A DNA stretch of 64,000 nucleotides from Streptomyces hygroscopicus (GTDB lineage Bacteria > Actinomycetota > Actinomycetes > Streptomycetales > Streptomycetaceae), in contig CP018627.1 of assembly GCA_002021875.1 (NCBI GenBank), positions 1,054,001 through 1,118,000 on the forward strand. Direction: 5' to 3'. Shown in pieces: positions 17,296-26,777 of this stretch. Under the pieces are notes generated by a model. That model did not search any database. It was not told where the DNA came from and saw nothing but the letters and a program-made list of their open reading frames with translations. A program made the translations under genes and the position numbers. Each line of letters starts with the position of its first letter. Position 1 is the first letter of the stretch.

Positions 17296-17955
17296 TCAGC
17301 CGACGCGGGCCACGGCCCGTACGGGGGCGCCGTCGGCCGCGGGGAGCCGCAGCGGCAGCAGGGAGACCTCGATGGGTTCTCCCGCCGTCTGCGCGTCGAG
17401 CAGGGGGTCGAGACCGGTGAGGTTCTCGGCGATGACGGCGTGGGCGCCGCACAGGATCCGGTGGGCGGGAAAGTCGTCGGCGGGGGTGGGGTCGACGCTC
17501 AGCGCGTCGATGCCGACGGTGCGGATCCCGGCGGCCACCAGGAGTTCGGCGGCTTCCCGGGTCAGATACGGATGGGCGAGGTAGTCGTCGCCGCCCCAGT
17601 GCCGTGACCAGCCGGTGGCCACGAGCACGATGTCTCCGGCCCGCGGGCGGCCCTCGGACAGGCACCGCTCGAACAGGGACGGTCCGAGCGGGGTCCGGGG
17701 CTCCGCGCCACGGGCGTCCACCACCACGGCCCGGCCCCAGAAGCGCTCCAGGGGCAGCTCGTCCAGGGTGGGCAGCGCGTCGTCGATGTGGAACGGCGCG
17801 TCGACATGGGTGCCGGACTGCGACCCCATGTCCAGGTGCAGCACGTTCACCCCGTCGGCGGCGGCGCTCAGCGCCGGGGCGATGGCCACCTGCGGATCGC
17901 CGGGGTAGACCGGCATTCCCGTGGCGATCGGGACGGACAGGTCGATCAGGCGCAT
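17296..17955 (-). CDS. Cyclase-family (kynurenine-formamidase-like) hydrolase
   Basis: A 219-residue metal-dependent hydrolase of the cyclase family (PF04199 type), which includes kynurenine formamidase and isatin hydrolase. The metal-binding signature SGTHVDAPFH is present near residue 47, and a second conserved region is VGIDALSVDP. These enzymes open or close amide and lactam bonds, so it could hydrolyse a cyclic or N-acyl intermediate of the pathway encoded by the operon. It lies 7 bp after the permease gene and 26 bp before the NTF2-like gene. Confidence 0.82.
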   Translation of the reverse strand: MRLIDLSVPIATGMPVYPGDPQVAIAPALSAAADGVNVLHLDMGSQSGTHVDAPFHIDDALPTLDELPLERFWGRAVVVDARGAEPRTPLGPSLFERCLSEGRPRAGDIVLVATGWSRHWGGDDYLAHPYLTREAAELLVAAGIRTVGIDALSVDPTPADDFPAHRILCGAHAVIAENLTGLDPLLDAQTAGEPIEVSLLPLRLPAADGAPVRAVARVG

Positions 17956-17962
17956 GGCGGCC

Positions 17963-19504
17963 TCACGCCCCTTCCGCCACCGCGGTCACGGGCGCGCCGG
18001 TCTCCGTGGTGATCGGCGGAACGGGCGCGTCCGAGGCGCGGACCAGCCGCGGCCCCTCGGGCCCGTACACCTCGCGCGGCTCGGGGAAGATCCACAGCAG
18101 GGTCAGGTAGAGGAGCGCGGCGGTGGCGAGACCGACCGGCAGCGAGATGTCCGCGCCGTCGGCCAGATCGCCGAGCGGGCCGACGTACTGCCCGGGGACG
18201 TTGACGAACATCAGGGCGAGCACCGCCGCGGTCAGCCAGGCGCCCATGCCACGCCAGTTCCAGCCGTGGTGGAACCAGTAACGGCCACCGCGCTGGCGCC
18301 GGTTGAACACCTGGAGTGAATCGGGGTCGTACCAGCCGCGCCGGGTCACATAGCCGAGCACCATGATGATCATCCACGGGGCGGTGCAGGTGATGATCAG
18401 CGTGGCGAAGGTGGAGATGGACTGGGAGAGATTGGCCGCGAACCGGCCGAGGAAGATGAACCCGATCGAGAGCACTCCGACGAACAGCGTGGCCTGCACC
18501 CGGCTGAACCGGGTGAACACGCTGGAGAAGTCCAGGCCGGTGCCGTAGAGCGAGGTGGTGCCGGTGGACAGGCCGCCGATGAGCGCGAGCAGGCACACCG
18601 GCAGGAAGTACCAGCCGGGCGAGATGGCCAGCAGCCCGCCGACGTAGTTCGGCGCGTCCGCGTCCATGTACGGCGCGGCCTTCTTGGCGATGATCGAGGC
18701 GGTGGCCAGACCGAAGAAGAACGGCAGGATGGTGGCGATCTGCGAGGCGAACGCCGCCGTGACGACCTTCCGGCGCGGGGTGTCGGCGGGGATGTAGCGC
18801 GCCCAGTCGCCGAGGAAGGCCCCGAAGGACACCGGGTTGGACAGCACGATCAGCGCCGAGCCGATGAACGCGGGCCAGAACCCGGCCGTGGACACCGAGG
18901 CGAACGAGCCCTGGTAGCCGGGGTCGAAGTCCCCCACGAAGGCGAAGAAGCCGAGGACGAACAGTGTCGAGGCCGCCACCACCGCGATCTTGTTGACGAA
19001 GAGCATGAACCGGAAGCCGTACACGCACACCGTCAGCACCAGCAGCCCGAAGATGCCGTACGCAAGGGCGAACACGCCGTCGTTCTGCTCCACGCCCATC
19101 AGCCGGTGGGCGCCGCCGACCAGCGCGTCTCCGGAGGACCACACCGAGATGGAGAAGAACGCGATGGCGGTGAGCAGCGACAGGAAGGAGCCGACGATCC
19201 GCCCGTGCACCCCCAGGTGTGCCGAGGAGGAGACCGCGTTGTTGGTGCCGTTGCGCGGGCCGAACACCGCGAGCGGGGCGAGGATCAGGGACCCGCCCAC
19301 CACGCCGAGCACGGTCGCCGCCAGGCCCTGCCAGAAGGAGAGCCCGAAGAGGATCGGAAAGGCGCCGAGCACACAGGTGGCGAAGGTGTTGGCGCCACCG
19401 AACGCCACACGGAACAGGTCGAAGGGGGTCGCGCTGCGGTCCGCGTCGGGGATGCGCTCGACCCCGTAGCTCTCGACCTCGGTCAGTGCCGGGGAGTCAC
19501 TCAT
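17963..19504 (-). CDS. NCS1-family permease
   Basis: A 513-residue integral membrane protein with about twelve hydrophobic segments, of the nucleobase:cation symporter-1 family (cytosine, allantoin, hydantoin and related uptake). The start of TM1, [21 protein letters not shown], and the glycine-rich loops are typical. Its ATG at 19504 lies inside the end of the ureohydrolase gene (8-bp overlap). It probably imports the substrate of this operon; association with a ureohydrolase points to a guanidino or ureido compound, but the family is broad. Confidence 0.88.
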   Translation of the reverse strand: MSDSPALTEVESYGVERIPDADRSATPFDLFRVAFGGANTFATCVLGAFPILFGLSFWQGLAATVLGVVGGSLILAPLAVFGPRNGTNNAVSSSAHLGVHGRIVGSFLSLLTAIAFFSISVWSSGDALVGGAHRLMGVEQNDGVFALAYGIFGLLVLTVCVYGFRFMLFVNKIAVVAASTLFVLGFFAFVGDFDPGYQGSFASVSTAGFWPAFIGSALIVLSNPVSFGAFLGDWARYIPADTPRRKVVTAAFASQIATILPFFFGLATASIIAKKAAPYMDADAPNYVGGLLAISPGWYFLPVCLLALIGGLSTGTTSLYGTGLDFSSVFTRFSRVQATLFVGVLSIGFIFLGRFAANLSQSISTFATLIITCTAPWMIIMVLGYVTRRGWYDPDSLQVFNRRQRGGRYWFHHGWNWRGMGAWLTAAVLALMFVNVPGQYVGPLGDLADGADISLPVGLATAALLYLTLLWIFPEPREVYGPEGPRLVRASDAPVPPITTETGAPVTAVAEGA

Positions 19505-20459
19505 CCGTTGTCTCCCGCTTCCCCTGTAGTGCGAGCAGGCTGATCAGGTCGTAGGCGACGTGGGAGGCCGCGACCGAGGTGATCTCGGCGTGGTCGTAAG
19601 CGGGCGCCACCTCCACCACATCGGCGCCGACCAGTCGGCAGCCGGCCAGTCCGCGCAGGATCTCCAGGAGTTCGCGCGAGGTCAGGCCGCCCGCCTCCGG
19701 GGTGCCGGTGCCGGGGGCGTGGGCCGGGTCGAGGCAGTCGATGTCGATGGAGATGTACAGCGGCCGGTCGCCTATGCGCTGGCGCAACTGGTCGGCCACC
19801 TCGTCGGCGCCGCGCCGGTAGACATCGGCGGAGGTGACGATGCCGAAGCCCAGCTTCTCGTCCTCGGTGAGGTCCTGCTTGCCGTACAGCGGGCCGCGGG
19901 TGCCGACGTGCGAGAGGGCGGAGGTGTCGACGACACCCTCCTCCACGGCCCGGCGGAACGGGGTGCCGTGGGTGTGCTCGGCGCCGAAGTACGTGTCCCA
20001 GGTGTCCAGGTGCGCGTCGAAGTGGAGCACCGCGACCGGGCCGTGCCGCTGTGCGGCGGCGCGCAGCAGCGGGAGCGCGATGGTGTGGTCGCCGCCGATG
20101 GTGACCAGCCGGGTGCCGTCGGCCTGCAGGCCGTTCGCGGCGTCCTGGATGGTCTCGATGGCCTCGCCGATGTCGAAGGGGTTGACGGCGATGTCACCGG
20201 CGTCGGCCACCTGCTGGGTGGCGAACGGCGACACATCGAGGCCCGGGTGGTAGGGGCGCAGCAGCCGGCTGGCCTCGCGTACCGCGGCGGGCCCGAAGCG
20301 GGCGCCGGGGCGGTAGGAGACACCGCCGTCGAACGGGACACCCACCACGGCCACGTCGGCGCCGGACACCTCGTCGAGGCGGGGCAGCCTGGCGAAGGTG
20401 GCCGGGCCGGCGAAGCGCGGGACCCGGGAGGAGTCGACGGGTCCTCGGGGTTCGGTCAT
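19497..20459 (-). CDS. Ureohydrolase of the agmatinase / guanidinobutyrase family
   Basis: A 320-residue binuclear-manganese hydrolase. All metal-binding motifs are present: [18 protein letters not shown] and [19 protein letters not shown]. The family removes urea from guanidino compounds (agmatine, 4-guanidinobutyrate, 3-guanidinopropionate). The ATG at 20459 gives a normal N-terminus; the frame is open upstream but lacks similarity. It heads the leftward operon with permease, cyclase-family hydrolase, NTF2-like protein and aldehyde dehydrogenase, and is divergent from a PucR regulator 111 bp away. Agmatine alone would not need the cyclase-family gene, so another substrate is possible. Confidence 0.87.
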   Translation of the reverse strand: MTEPRGPVDSSRVPRFAGPATFARLPRLDEVSGADVAVVGVPFDGGVSYRPGARFGPAAVREASRLLRPYHPGLDVSPFATQQVADAGDIAVNPFDIGEAIETIQDAANGLQADGTRLVTIGGDHTIALPLLRAAAQRHGPVAVLHFDAHLDTWDTYFGAEHTHGTPFRRAVEEGVVDTSALSHVGTRGPLYGKQDLTEDEKLGFGIVTSADVYRRGADEVADQLRQRIGDRPLYISIDIDCLDPAHAPGTGTPEAGGLTSRELLEILRGLAGCRLVGADVVEVAPAYDHAEITSVAASHVAYDLISLLALQGKRETTDE

Positions 20460-20594
20460 GGTTCTCGCAGTCCCTTCTTCACGTGCGCCGGTGGGGTCCG
20501 GTCGGGCGAGTCTGCACAGCGGAGGAACCGCGCGACAATCGTTGCTGAGACAAAGAGTTAGGCTCAATTTGTGGTGAACAACAAAGAGCAGGGT
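20460..20594. promoter_or_regulatory. Divergent ureohydrolase / PucR promoter region
   Basis: The intergenic DNA between the two divergent starts is G+C-rich on the left and has an A+T-rich stretch at about 20537-20580 (ACAATCGTTGCTGAGACAAAG and on) that probably holds the promoter elements. I see no convincing palindrome. PucR-type regulators often act on such shared regions. Confidence 0.45.
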
Positions 20595-22031
20595 GTGACG
20601 GTCGACGATCTGCTGTCGTATCCGGCCCTCCAGCTACGTCTGATCGCGGGTGGCGCCGGGCTGCACCGCTCGGTGTCCTGGGCCCATGTGAGCGAGCTGG
20701 ACGACCCCACGCCGTGGCTGCTCGGCTCCGAAATGATCATGACGACGGGGATAGCGATGCCCCGCTCGGCGGCCGGACAGCGCGGCTATCTCGAGCGGCT
20801 CGACGACGCCGGTGTGGCCGCCCTGGCCGTCTCCGCCCAGCTGCGCATGCCCCCGCTGCGCCGGGCGTTCTTCGACGCCGCCGAGGAGCGGGGCATGCCG
20901 GTCCTGGAGATCCCGCTGGCCGTGCCGTTCATGGCGGTGGCGCAGGAAGTGGCCGCCGCCGTCCAGGAGGACGCCCGCCACCGGCTGGGCGCCCAGTTGC
21001 AGGTGTTCGGCGCGCTGCGCTGGCTGACCTCGGAGAATCTGGACACCGCGACGCTGTTCAGCCGGCTGGAGAAGCTGTCCGGTTACGACATCTATCTGTG
21101 CACCCCCCAAGGCCGTCCGCTGCTGCCCGGTGTGCCCGCGCCCGACACCTCGGTGATCCCCGGCTCGGCGGACGCCCCGCCGACCATCCCCGGCGGCTTC
21201 GCCCTACCGGTCCCCTCCCCCGGTGGCCCGGCGGGTTTCCTCATCGCCTTCGAACGGGAGGGCGCCCGCCCGGCGGGGCTCGCGGTGGTGCAGCACATCG
21301 CCACGGTGGCCGCCCTCCAGGTGGCCATGGTCCGCACCGAACGGGAGACGCTGCGCCGCGAGGGCGCGGAGATCCTCGCCGAGCTGCTGCAGGGCGCGCT
21401 CGAACCCGCGGTGGCGCGGCGCCATCTGCTGCGCCACTCCATCGAGGGCGAGACCGTGCTGGCGGTGGTCCGGGGCGCCACCGAGGACGCCGTGCTGCGG
21501 GCGCTGGAGGATCAGCCGTGTCTGCTGCTCAAGCGCGGCGAGGACCGCTATCTGCTCGGCTCACCGGGCCTGGGTGACGCGGTCGAGACGCTGCCCGGCG
21601 TGGCCGCCGGGATGAGCCGCCCGTTCAGCCCGGGCGCCCCGCTGCGGATCGCCCAGCGCGAGGCGCTGTGGGCGGCCTCCCACGCCGTCGCGTCCGGCCG
21701 GGCCCTCGTACGGTACGGCGACGATGTCACCGGCCGCTGGCTGCCCGACGACCCGGCAGCCCTCACCGACCTGGTCGAGCATGTGCTGGGCGCGGCGCAG
21801 CGCTACGACGCGGGGCATGGCTCACGGCTGCTGCCGTCGGTGCGCACCTGGATGGAGCGCGACCGCCGTACGGACGAGGCGGCCGCGGCGCTCCATGTGC
21901 ACCCCAATACGCTGGCCTACCGGCTGCGCCGCTTCAGCGAGCTGACCGGCCGCGATCTGTCCAGCACCGGTGCGTTCGCCGAGGTCTGGCTGGCGATCCG
22001 GGCCGCGGGACAGCTCGGCCTGCTCGACTGA
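20571..22031 (+). CDS. PucR-family transcriptional regulator (first copy)
   Basis: A regulator of up to 486 residues with an N-terminal purine-catabolism-type domain ([20 protein letters not shown] at the start), a central GGDEF-like/CdaR region, and a C-terminal helix-turn-helix of the HTH_30 type (residues about 425-475, with [18 protein letters not shown]). GTG at 20571 is the earliest start, but GTG at 20595, just after AAAGAGCAGG, fits the domain edge better. It is divergent from the ureohydrolase operon and most likely controls it in response to the pathway substrate. The 3' end is 22 bp from the convergent methyltransferase gene. Confidence 0.88.
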   Translation: MVNNKEQGVTVDDLLSYPALQLRLIAGGAGLHRSVSWAHVSELDDPTPWLLGSEMIMTTGIAMPRSAAGQRGYLERLDDAGVAALAVSAQLRMPPLRRAFFDAAEERGMPVLEIPLAVPFMAVAQEVAAAVQEDARHRLGAQLQVFGALRWLTSENLDTATLFSRLEKLSGYDIYLCTPQGRPLLPGVPAPDTSVIPGSADAPPTIPGGFALPVPSPGGPAGFLIAFEREGARPAGLAVVQHIATVAALQVAMVRTERETLRREGAEILAELLQGALEPAVARRHLLRHSIEGETVLAVVRGATEDAVLRALEDQPCLLLKRGEDRYLLGSPGLGDAVETLPGVAAGMSRPFSPGAPLRIAQREALWAASHAVASGRALVRYGDDVTGRWLPDDPAALTDLVEHVLGAAQRYDAGHGSRLLPSVRTWMERDRRTDEAAAALHVHPNTLAYRLRRFSELTGRDLSSTGAFAEVWLAIRAAGQLGLLD

Positions 22032-22053
22032 GCACCCCGGCCCTGCCATCCGC

Positions 22054-22860
22054 TCAGTGGGGGCGCCGGCCCCAGCAGGTGATGAGCGGGGCGGTGGTGA
22101 CGTCCATCCCCTCGCCGCGCAGATGGTCCAGATGGCGCTCGATCTCCTCCTCGGTGGCCAGCTCGCCCGCCACCAGCCGCCCGCGCAGCTGACGCACGGT
22201 GGCCGCCTCCAGCTCCCGGCACGCCGGGGAGGTCAGCGGGAAGCAGCCCTCGGCGCGTACGTCGTGGAGCCCGGCGCCGCGCAGCAGGGCGGGCAGGGTG
22301 CGGCCGAAGGCGAGGTCCACACCGCGCTCGGCGAGCAGCGCGCGGAACCCGCGGCGGATCCGGTTGGCCAGCTCCTCGGCCGGGCCGCGTTCGTCGGGGC
22401 AGGCGAGGGGCTGGAGCGCCGGGTCGGCGTCCTCCACCACCAGCCACCCGCCCGGCCGTACCGCCTCGGCCATCCGCCGCAGCGCCTCGGCCCGGTCGGG
22501 CAGATGCACCAGCACCAGCCGGGCGTGGACGAGGTCGAAGCCGCCACCCGGTGGCTCATCGCGGGCCACGTCATGGCGCCGCACCTCGATCGGGGCGGCG
22601 GCCGGGCCGGACAGCTCCGTCAGCCAAGAGGTGTCGATATCGGTCACCAGCACCTGTCCGGTGGGCCCGGTCCGCTCCGCGAGGGCGGTGGGCACCGACG
22701 GCCCACCCGCTCCCACCTCCCAGCAGCGCCAACCGGCGGCCAGGCCGAGGTGGTCGAGGTGGTCGAGGGTCCACGGGTCGAAGAGCTCGGCCAGCGCGTC
22801 GAAGCGCCGCCCGGCCTCGCGTTGCCGGTTGTCCAGCAGATAGCCGGTCTCGGATGTCAT
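22054..22860 (-). CDS. SAM-dependent methyltransferase
   Basis: A 268-residue class I methyltransferase. The SAM-binding loop WEVGAGGPSVP lies near residue 45, with VTDIDTSWL (motif II) and FDLVHARLVLVHLPD (motif IV) following. The ATG at 22860 overlaps the stop of the second PucR gene (ATGA), so it is the last member of that leftward operon. Its substrate is unknown. Co-transcription with a regulator and an amine-oxidase-like flavoenzyme suggests an accessory or modification role. Confidence 0.85.
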   Translation of the reverse strand: MTSETGYLLDNRQREAGRRFDALAELFDPWTLDHLDHLGLAAGWRCWEVGAGGPSVPTALAERTGPTGQVLVTDIDTSWLTELSGPAAAPIEVRRHDVARDEPPGGGFDLVHARLVLVHLPDRAEALRRMAEAVRPGGWLVVEDADPALQPLACPDERGPAEELANRIRRGFRALLAERGVDLAFGRTLPALLRGAGLHDVRAEGCFPLTSPACRELEAATVRQLRGRLVAGELATEEEIERHLDHLRGEGMDVTTAPLITCWGRRPH

Positions 22861-24461
22861 GCGTCCCATCCTCCCGCGCCGGCCGCCGTCAGCGTGTCCA
22901 GGGCGGTGACGGCGACATGGAGCTGGGTGCGCTGCACACCGGACTCCAGGTCTCGGCCGAGCAGCCGTTCGATGGTGTGCAGCCGCTGGTAGAACGCCTG
23001 GCGGGAGAGGCCGATCTGTTTGGCGGCGATGGACTTGTTGCCCGCGGCGAGGTAGTGGCGCAGCGTGCTCAGCAGATCGCCCGCATGCCGCTCGTCGTAC
23101 TCGATCAGCCTGCCCAGCTGGTGCTCTACGTACTTCTGCACACGGATGTCGTCGCGGAGCGCGTACAGCAGCTCGGGCAGTCCGACGTCGGAGGGCACAT
23201 GGAACGGCCGGTGCGGGGTGCCGGGGCCGATGGCGTCCACGACCTCCTCGGCCTCCCGGAACGCCCGTGCCACCTGGTCGATCTCCGTCACTCCCGGACC
23301 GACCGCCACCACCCCCGGCTCGCCCAGTGTCTCCTCGGTGAGCCGGCTGACCCGCTCCACCACCGGCTGCCAGGCGCTGGCCCGGGCCAGCGCGAGCAGC
23401 ACCCCGGTCCGGTCCGGGGAGAGCCGCCCCACCAGGGCCCTGATGCCGGAGTCCCGCAGGGCGTCGGCGAGCCGGTCGTCCAGGCCCGTCTCGTCGGCGG
23501 TGGCGCCGTGGTGGCCGATGGCGAGGGCGATGAGGCGGTGGCCGACGACGGGTATGCCGAGGGCCTCGATGCGGATGCGCGCCTCGGTACGGCCGCGGTA
23601 GCTCCAGCGCAGCAGTTCCAGCAGCGCGCAGGTGTGGGCCTGGCGGTCCCACTGGGTATGGCCGGTCAGCCGGGCCAGGGTGAGCGCGGTGGCGGCGCGC
23701 CTGAGGATCATGGTGTGTTCCGGGTCGGCCGCGGGGGCGGCCGCGTCCGGCAGCGCCACCAGCCGTCCCCAGCGACGGCCGTTGTGCTCGACGGGGGCCA
23801 CCAGCCAGTCCTCGGGTCCGCTGGCCCCCGCGGTGTCGGGGGTCGGCGTGGCACGGGAGCGGCGCGGCCACGCCTCCAGGACTTTGCCGGCCGTGCCACC
23901 CGCCGTACAGGAGACCACCGCGTGGTGCAGCAGGTTCTCCAGGACCACCGGGCGGCCCATCAGATCGGCGGCGGCGCGGACCAGCTCCTTCGGCTCCGCG
24001 TTGCGCAGCGTCAGCGCGGTGAAGATCTCATGGACCTGCTGGGAGCGGCGCAGCAGCTCGCCCTGCGCGTCCAGGATCAGCGCGTGGACGGTCTGGGTCA
24101 CCTCGATGAAGCGGATGCCGCGGGACAGGACGATCAGCGGAAGGTCTCGTGCGCGGCAGGCGGCCACCAGGTCCGGTGGCACCTGCTGGTAGCGGCGGCC
24201 GAGCTCCACCACGAGCCCCGCGGCGCCGATGTCGGCCAGCTGGTCCACATAGCCGCGCAGCCGGCTGGGGTCGTTGGGCTGGGGCATGCCGGTGGTCAGT
24301 ACGAGCTCTCCGCCCTCGAGGAACGAGGCGGGGTCGAGCAGCTCGGTGACATGCACCCAGCGGACCGCACGGGCCAGCTCCCCCTCACCGGCCATGACAC
24401 GGGGAAGTCCCGCGACGATGACGGGAAGGCGCAGGACGTCGGCAACCGTGAGCAACGGCAT
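22857..24461 (-). CDS. PucR-family transcriptional regulator (second copy)
   Basis: A 534-residue PucR-type regulator with the N-terminal domain beginning MPLLTVADVLRLPVIVAG, a central region, and a C-terminal HTH (AAKQIGLSRQAFYQRLHTI). ATG at 24461 is chosen because GGAGGGAG lies nine bases upstream; a longer frame to 24494 exists. It differs clearly from the PucR at 20571, so the two are unlikely to be a recent duplication. It sits downstream of the flavin oxidase gene and upstream of the methyltransferase gene, and probably senses the substrate of the MFS-HAD-oxidase set. Confidence 0.87.
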   Translation of the reverse strand: MPLLTVADVLRLPVIVAGLPRVMAGEGELARAVRWVHVTELLDPASFLEGGELVLTTGMPQPNDPSRLRGYVDQLADIGAAGLVVELGRRYQQVPPDLVAACRARDLPLIVLSRGIRFIEVTQTVHALILDAQGELLRRSQQVHEIFTALTLRNAEPKELVRAAADLMGRPVVLENLLHHAVVSCTAGGTAGKVLEAWPRRSRATPTPDTAGASGPEDWLVAPVEHNGRRWGRLVALPDAAAPAADPEHTMILRRAATALTLARLTGHTQWDRQAHTCALLELLRWSYRGRTEARIRIEALGIPVVGHRLIALAIGHHGATADETGLDDRLADALRDSGIRALVGRLSPDRTGVLLALARASAWQPVVERVSRLTEETLGEPGVVAVGPGVTEIDQVARAFREAEEVVDAIGPGTPHRPFHVPSDVGLPELLYALRDDIRVQKYVEHQLGRLIEYDERHAGDLLSTLRHYLAAGNKSIAAKQIGLSRQAFYQRLHTIERLLGRDLESGVQRTQLHVAVTALDTLTAAGAGGWDA

Positions 24462-24557
24462 CTGGACGGACTCCCTCCGGATACCGCTCATCATCGCAGA
24501 GCCGGGCCACCGCGCCCAGGGCCACCGAACGGGGCCCGGACGCGGCGGCGGGCGGCC

Positions 24558-25952
24558 TCACGGACGGCGTGCGATGAGGTCGGCGATGGTGGCGATGGGT
24601 GAGGTACGGACACGTCCGCCCGCCTCATGGCGGTCGGCGAGGCGGTAGGCGACATACAGGCCGCGCACCCCCAGCCAGCGGAACGGCTCGGGCTCCCAGG
24701 TGCCCGGGGCGTGGCCGGTCCACGGCAGCCGGGTGAGCCGGGTGTCGCGCTCCAGGACCAGATCGGTGAGGGTGCGGGCGGCCAGGTTGGTGGAGGTGAC
24801 TCCGTGGCCGACGTATCCGCCGGCCCAGCCGAGCCCGGTGGCCCGGTCCAGTCCGACGGTGGCGGACCAGTCGCGGGGCACGGCCAGCACCCCGCACCAC
24901 GCGTGGTCCGCCCGGACCCCGGCCGTCTGCGGCAGCATCCGCTCCAGGGTCCGGATGAGCTGGCCGATCGTCCGCTCGCCGACCCGCCCCTGGTGGTCGG
25001 TGCGCGAGCCGAAGCGGTAGGGCACCCCGCGGCCGCCGATCGCGATCCGGTCGTCCGCGGTGCGCTGGGCGTACATATGGCCGTGGGCGGTGTCCCCGAG
25101 GGTCTCCCGGCCCTCCCAGCCGATCTCCCGCCAGATCCGGGCGGGCAGCGGCTCGGTGACGATCATGGAGCTGTTCATGGGCAGCCAGGCCCGCCGCAGC
25201 CCCTTGAGGGACGCGGTGAACCCCTCGGTGGCCCGGAGGACGACGGGGGCCCGGACGGTGCCGTGCGCGGTGATCGCACGGCCCGGTTCGATGGCGGTGA
25301 CCGGGGACTTCTCATGGATGGTGACACCGAGCCGTTCGACGGTGTCGGCGAGGCCGCGGACCAGGGCGGCCGGCTGCAGCCGGGCGCAGTGGGGGGTGAA
25401 GGCGGCGGCGGTGACCCCGTCGACGCGGATGCGCCTCGCGGATTCGGCGGGAGTGAGCAGCACCGAGTCGGCCACCCCCCACTCATGGTCCTGTTCGACC
25501 TTGTGGCGCAGCCGGGTGGCCTGGGCGGGGGTGCGGGCGACGCGCAGGGTGCCGCCCTTGACGATGCCGGCGTCGATGCCCTCGCGGGCGGCGACGTCGA
25601 TCACCTCGTCCACCGCCTCGTTCATGGCCCGCTGCCAGTCCAGGACGGCGGGCCTGCCATAGGCCCTGGCCATCCGGTCGCGGGCGCCGGGGATCAGTCC
25701 GGAGGCCCAGCCGCCGTTGCGGCCGGAGGCACCGAATCCGGCGAACTCGGCCTCCAGGACGGTGATCCGGAGACCGGGGTCGGCGTGTTTGAGGTAGTAC
25801 GCGGTCCACAGCCCGGTCAGTCCGGCGCCGACGACGCACACATCCGCGTCGCGGTCGCCGGGCAACGCCGGACGCGGGGTGGGGAGTTCGGCGAACCAGT
25901 GGGCGACGCGGCCGTTGACCGGTGCCGGACGGCCGGCCGTGGTGGCGGTCAT
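24558..25952 (-). CDS. FAD-dependent amine-oxidase-like oxidoreductase (DAO family)
   Basis: A 464-residue flavoprotein of the DadA/gamma-glutamylputrescine oxidase group. The dinucleotide-binding motif VVGAGLTGLWTAYYL starts near residue 40, followed by ASGRNGGWASG, a DAO-family hallmark; the C-terminal GYVGHGVTSTNLAARTLTDLV is also typical. It would oxidise an amine or N-methyl amino acid to imine/aldehyde with hydrogen peroxide. It lies 63 bp after the HAD gene, in a gap holding a 15-bp G-rich tandem duplication. The neighbouring transporter, HAD enzyme and PucR point to an uptake-and-oxidation module. Confidence 0.85.
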   Translation of the reverse strand: MTATTAGRPAPVNGRVAHWFAELPTPRPALPGDRDADVCVVGAGLTGLWTAYYLKHADPGLRITVLEAEFAGFGASGRNGGWASGLIPGARDRMARAYGRPAVLDWQRAMNEAVDEVIDVAAREGIDAGIVKGGTLRVARTPAQATRLRHKVEQDHEWGVADSVLLTPAESARRIRVDGVTAAAFTPHCARLQPAALVRGLADTVERLGVTIHEKSPVTAIEPGRAITAHGTVRAPVVLRATEGFTASLKGLRRAWLPMNSSMIVTEPLPARIWREIGWEGRETLGDTAHGHMYAQRTADDRIAIGGRGVPYRFGSRTDHQGRVGERTIGQLIRTLERMLPQTAGVRADHAWCGVLAVPRDWSATVGLDRATGLGWAGGYVGHGVTSTNLAARTLTDLVLERDTRLTRLPWTGHAPGTWEPEPFRWLGVRGLYVAYRLADRHEAGGRVRTSPIATIADLIARRP

Positions 25953-26015
25953 GGATTCCCTTCGTGGGGTGGGCGGTGGCGGGAGTGGCCGGGGCGGGGG
26001 TGGCCGGGGCGGGGG

Positions 26016-26681
26016 TCAGACACCGAGCAGTCCGGGCAGCTCGGACAGGTCCTTGATCTCCTCGTAGGGCTGGAAGGCGGACGAGCCGGGGAAGCCGTAG
26101 CGGTTCACCCAGATCCGCCGCATGCCCGGGTAGCGCTTGGTCGGCATGATGTCGTACTCCCAGCCCTGGGCGGTGTGGATGATGTCCCCGGGGCCGCGGC
26201 CGGTGGCCTTCATGAGGTACTCGAACGCCTGCGGCAGCGGCTTGTAGGCACCGGCCTGCTCGGCGGTGAGCACATGGTCGAAGTCCACGCCCAGTGCCTC
26301 GACGGCGTAGGCGATCAGGTCGTCCTCGCTGTTGGAGAGGATCGCGATGTCGTACTCGCCCTTGAGGCGGCGCAGCGCGTCGGGGACCTCGCGGAAGGGG
26401 GTGAACTTCTTGATGGCCTCGATCAGCGCCTCGCCGTCCTCGTCCCGGTACTCCAGGCCGTGCAGTGTCATGACGTTGCGCAGGGTGCGGCGGACGATCT
26501 CCCGGTAGGGCAGGTATTCGTCCAGGACGCCCTGGAAACGCATCACATACGCGTCGTGATGGAACTGTTCGGGGTCGACACCGAGCTCGGCGAGCCGGTC
26601 CTTGACGATCTCGTGGGTGGCGGTGCGGGTGTCGAAGTTGATGAGCGTGCGGTAGCAGTCGAAGGAGACCAGCTTGCGCAT
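26016..26681 (-). CDS. HAD-superfamily hydrolase, haloacid-dehalogenase type II
   Basis: A 221-residue HAD hydrolase. Motif I is FDCYRTL (nucleophile D8), motif II is LSNSEDD, motif III has the Lys in AYKPLP and motif IV is the QGWEYDI region. The arrangement resembles L-2-haloacid dehalogenases and related C-C or C-N bond hydrolases; its neighbours suggest a metabolic role rather than detoxification of halides. Three copies of a 23-bp repeat with inner TGACG/CGTCA symmetry precede the ATG at 26681, so it probably has its own controlled promoter. Confidence 0.85.
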   Translation of the reverse strand: MRKLVSFDCYRTLINFDTRTATHEIVKDRLAELGVDPEQFHHDAYVMRFQGVLDEYLPYREIVRRTLRNVMTLHGLEYRDEDGEALIEAIKKFTPFREVPDALRRLKGEYDIAILSNSEDDLIAYAVEALGVDFDHVLTAEQAGAYKPLPQAFEYLMKATGRGPGDIIHTAQGWEYDIMPTKRYPGMRRIWVNRYGFPGSSAFQPYEEIKDLSELPGLLGV

Positions 26682-26715
26682 GGGTGCGTCCTTTCCGAGG
26701 CGGTGAACAATGTTA

Positions 26716-26777
26716 TTGACGGTGCGTCAGGTGACTATTTGACGATGCGTCAGGCAGCTATTTGATGGAGCGTCAGG
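26716..26777. repeat. Tandem 23-bp repeats with TGACG..CGTCA dyads, candidate operator array
   Basis: Units begin at 26716, 26739 and 26762. The first two read TTGACGGTGCGTCAGG and TTGACGATGCGTCAGG, each followed by seven bases ending CTAT, and the third is a degenerate TTGATGGAGCGTCAGG. Each unit contains a TGACG-N3-CGTCA-like dyad. The period of 23 bp puts them on nearly the same helix face. They lie between the MFS stop, which falls inside the third unit, and the HAD start, and look like a cooperative repressor or activator site. Confidence 0.65.

Noticed and set aside
25987..26016. 15-bp G-rich tandem duplication
   Set aside because: Simple low-complexity G+C slippage in a short gap between genes; no dyad symmetry.
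24627..26765. A 712-codon plus-strand frame
   Set aside because: It lies opposite the flavin oxidase and HAD genes; the translation is Gly/Asp-rich low complexity with no recognisable domain.
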